Assembly: GCF_017794965.1 (NCBI RefSeq)
Contig: NZ_CP051240.1
Span: forward strand, 1,736,001 to 1,800,000
DNA length: 64,000 nt
Direction of reading: 5' to 3'
Source: Alcanivorax sp.
GTDB lineage: Bacteria > Pseudomonadota > Gammaproteobacteria > Pseudomonadales > Alcanivoracaceae
Shown here: piece by piece, positions 62,921 to 64,000 of the stretch
Layout: every line of letters begins with the position of its first letter
Numbering within the stretch: position 1 is the stretch's first letter
Translations under genes and position numbers: made by a program
The notes under the pieces: model-generated
What the model saw: the letters and a program-made list of their open reading frames with translations, nothing else
Database searches by the model: none
What the model was told of the DNA's origin: nothing

Positions 62921-62973
62921 CGCTCTACAGACACCAGGCTTTAGGTTTTTCAGCCTTTCTGGCAGATCTTTGT

Positions 62974-63807
62974 TCACGATGACTCATAGAGAGGCCGAGA
63001 CAGCTCTGCCCAGTCCACCTCTCCGTCATCCACCAGATTTTCGAACTGCAGCAGTCCCAGGGATTCGAAACGGGGACGCACGGATTCAGTAAGCAGACCA
63101 ATCCGCTTCAGGTTAGGCATGATGCGGGTGAACAACAGGTTGCGGAACTGGCCCATGATCGTCGATGAGAGTACCTGTTCACGGGCAGCGTCCACGTCCC
63201 AGCCGAAATGCTCGAACACTTCGGTACTGATCAAACGCTCGCGCATGACCACGCATGCCTCATAGGCAAAGTGCGCCCGGTCCTCCCTTTCCTCATGAGA
63301 AAGTGATTTAACAAAGTCCTCCAAGTAATTGACACCAAAGGTTACATGACGAGCCTCGTCGCGAATCACCAGATGCACCAACTGCTTGAGAAGCGGGTCT
63401 TTCGCGGTCATCTTCAGCGTATTGAAAGCAGCCAGTGCCAGCCCCTCAATGATGATCTGCATGCCAATGAATTTCAGATCCCAGCGAGGGTCAGAAAGGA
63501 TCTTGTCCAGCAGTGACTTGAGGTTGGGATTGACTGGATACAGGATCCCCACTTTTTCCTGCAGGTAACGAGTGAAAGCCTCAACATGGCGCGCCTCATC
63601 AAAGGTCTGGCTGGCGGCATACAGTTTGGCATCATAGGTAGGAGCACAACTGGCCAATTGTGATGCCACCAGCAAGGCACCCTGTTCTCCATGCATGAAC
63701 TGGGAAGGGAGCCTCTTAATAACGCCTTGCGTGCTCAGCGTGGCCTGAAGCGTGCAGCTGTTGTGTCTTGTCTCGCTGGTCAGGGTGTTTCCCTTTCCGA
63801 GAGGCAA
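62974..63807 (-). CDS. ferritin-like diiron oxygenase with altered N-terminus
   Basis: 277 codons from a TTG at 63807. The ferritin-like four-helix bundle is intact from SQFMHGEQGALLVASQL onward, with iron ligands expected in HGEQGAL, TFDEARHVEAF, IIIEGLALAAF and IRDEARHVTFG. It resembles long-chain or amine N-oxygenase-type ferritin-like proteins. Before SQFMHGEQ, where about 80-100 residues of helix are expected, only 36 unrelated codons are present, and these lie in an inverted repeat (63707-63972). So the 5' end has probably been replaced by rearrangement. The start is a guess. Confidence 0.6.
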   Translation of the reverse strand: MPLGKGNTLTSETRHNSCTLQATLSTQGVIKRLPSQFMHGEQGALLVASQLASCAPTYDAKLYAASQTFDEARHVEAFTRYLQEKVGILYPVNPNLKSLLDKILSDPRWDLKFIGMQIIIEGLALAAFNTLKMTAKDPLLKQLVHLVIRDEARHVTFGVNYLEDFVKSLSHEEREDRAHFAYEACVVMRERLISTEVFEHFGWDVDAAREQVLSSTIMGQFRNLLFTRIMPNLKRIGLLTESVRPRFESLGLLQFENLVDDGEVDWAELSRPLYESS

Positions 63808-63972
63808 GGCACAACAGATGGGCGCTTCAGGCCTCGCCCTCCGGGTCTTCCAGGCTGATCCACACTCGTTGTTGCACTTTCTCGACAGGCAACCAGCATG
63901 CCTTCAAAAGTGCGCCTAGATTGTGAATCAGTCTGAAAGACTGAGCATGCAAGGCGTTATTAAGAGGCTCCC
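63707..63972. repeat. large imperfect inverted repeat with two arm pairs
   Basis: Outer arms: 63707-63738 and 63941-63972 match in opposite orientation at 31 of 32 positions (core cctcttaataacgccttgc). Inner arms: 63741-63776 and 63799-63834 match at about 29 of 36 positions. Between inner arms is a 22-nt centre. The right outer arm is coding in the gene entering from the right edge; the left arm replaces the 5' end of the diiron gene. Confidence 0.8.
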
Positions 63973-64000
63973 AGGCATCCAGGCCAGGTTGTGCCAACCG
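63827..64000 (-). CDS. C-terminus of an unidentified protein, partial
   Basis: 57 codons open from the right edge to TGA 63827. The tail has hydrophobic/charged helical sequence (LDAWEPLNNALHAQSFRLIH, then KACWLPVEKVQQRVWISLED). No motif or family recognised. Same strand as and 20 nt upstream of the diiron gene, so possibly one operon. Confidence 0.5.
   Translation of the reverse strand, partial: RLAQPGLDAWEPLNNALHAQSFRLIHNLGALLKACWLPVEKVQQRVWISLEDPEGEA

Overview
The window looks like a chromosome segment of a marine, hydrocarbon-degrading-type gammaproteobacterium, most like Alcanivorax. This is inferred from the housekeeping gene order (rnm-yciO-trpS-scpA-scpB-rluB, tesA/ybbAP, DUF349, DcaP-type porin) and protein character; no taxonomic marker is present. 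No rRNA, tRNA or CRISPR array was seen.

Region 1 (1-3.3 kb): an HAE1-type RND multidrug pump runs off the left edge, preceded in its operon by a periplasmic adaptor gene broken by a one-base frameshift.

Region 2 (3.4-24.5 kb): a heavy-metal resistance island. It is bounded by two imperfect 45-bp direct repeats about 21 kb apart. From left to right it carries a Cus-type Cu(I) RND efflux operon with a small Cys/Met-rich secreted protein behind a MerR-type promoter; relics of a CadR gene and a DUF302 gene; a long leftward copper operon (copI, multicopper oxidase, outer-membrane CopB, APC permease, Cu-ATPase); the divergent cusRS two-component system; a cadR / CDF transporter / lspA module; and a toxin-antitoxin-like fringe (XRE regulator, SEC-C protein, orphan MazE). 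Together these would oxidise, bind and export periplasmic copper, pump out cytosolic Cu(I), and export Cd/Zn/Pb. Truncated fragments at both ends and inside show repeated rearrangement.

Region 3 (24.5-49.6 kb): mostly core genome. It holds a thioesterase, a DcaP-like porin, a MoxR/VWA pair, rsmE, the rnm-to-rluB chromosome-segregation/translation cluster, yciI, an SH3 envelope protein, acyltransferase, DUF349, DUF4442 and DUF924 genes, and tesA with the YbbAP ABC exporter. REP/BIME-type palindromes sit in several gaps. TrpS carries a cysteine pattern suggesting a 4Fe-4S cluster.

Region 4 (49.6-64 kb): a CPA1 antiporter, a MerR regulator, and a four-gene leftward lipid cassette (DGAT2-like acyltransferase, alkyl-DHAP-synthase-like flavoprotein, GlpD-like dehydrogenase, FGGY kinase) that may act in ether-lipid or glycerolipid metabolism. 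Then come an OmpA lipoprotein, Ada, an MFS transporter, a patatin-like lipase, and a diiron ferritin-like protein whose 5' end is replaced by a large imperfect inverted repeat. A partial gene enters from the right edge.
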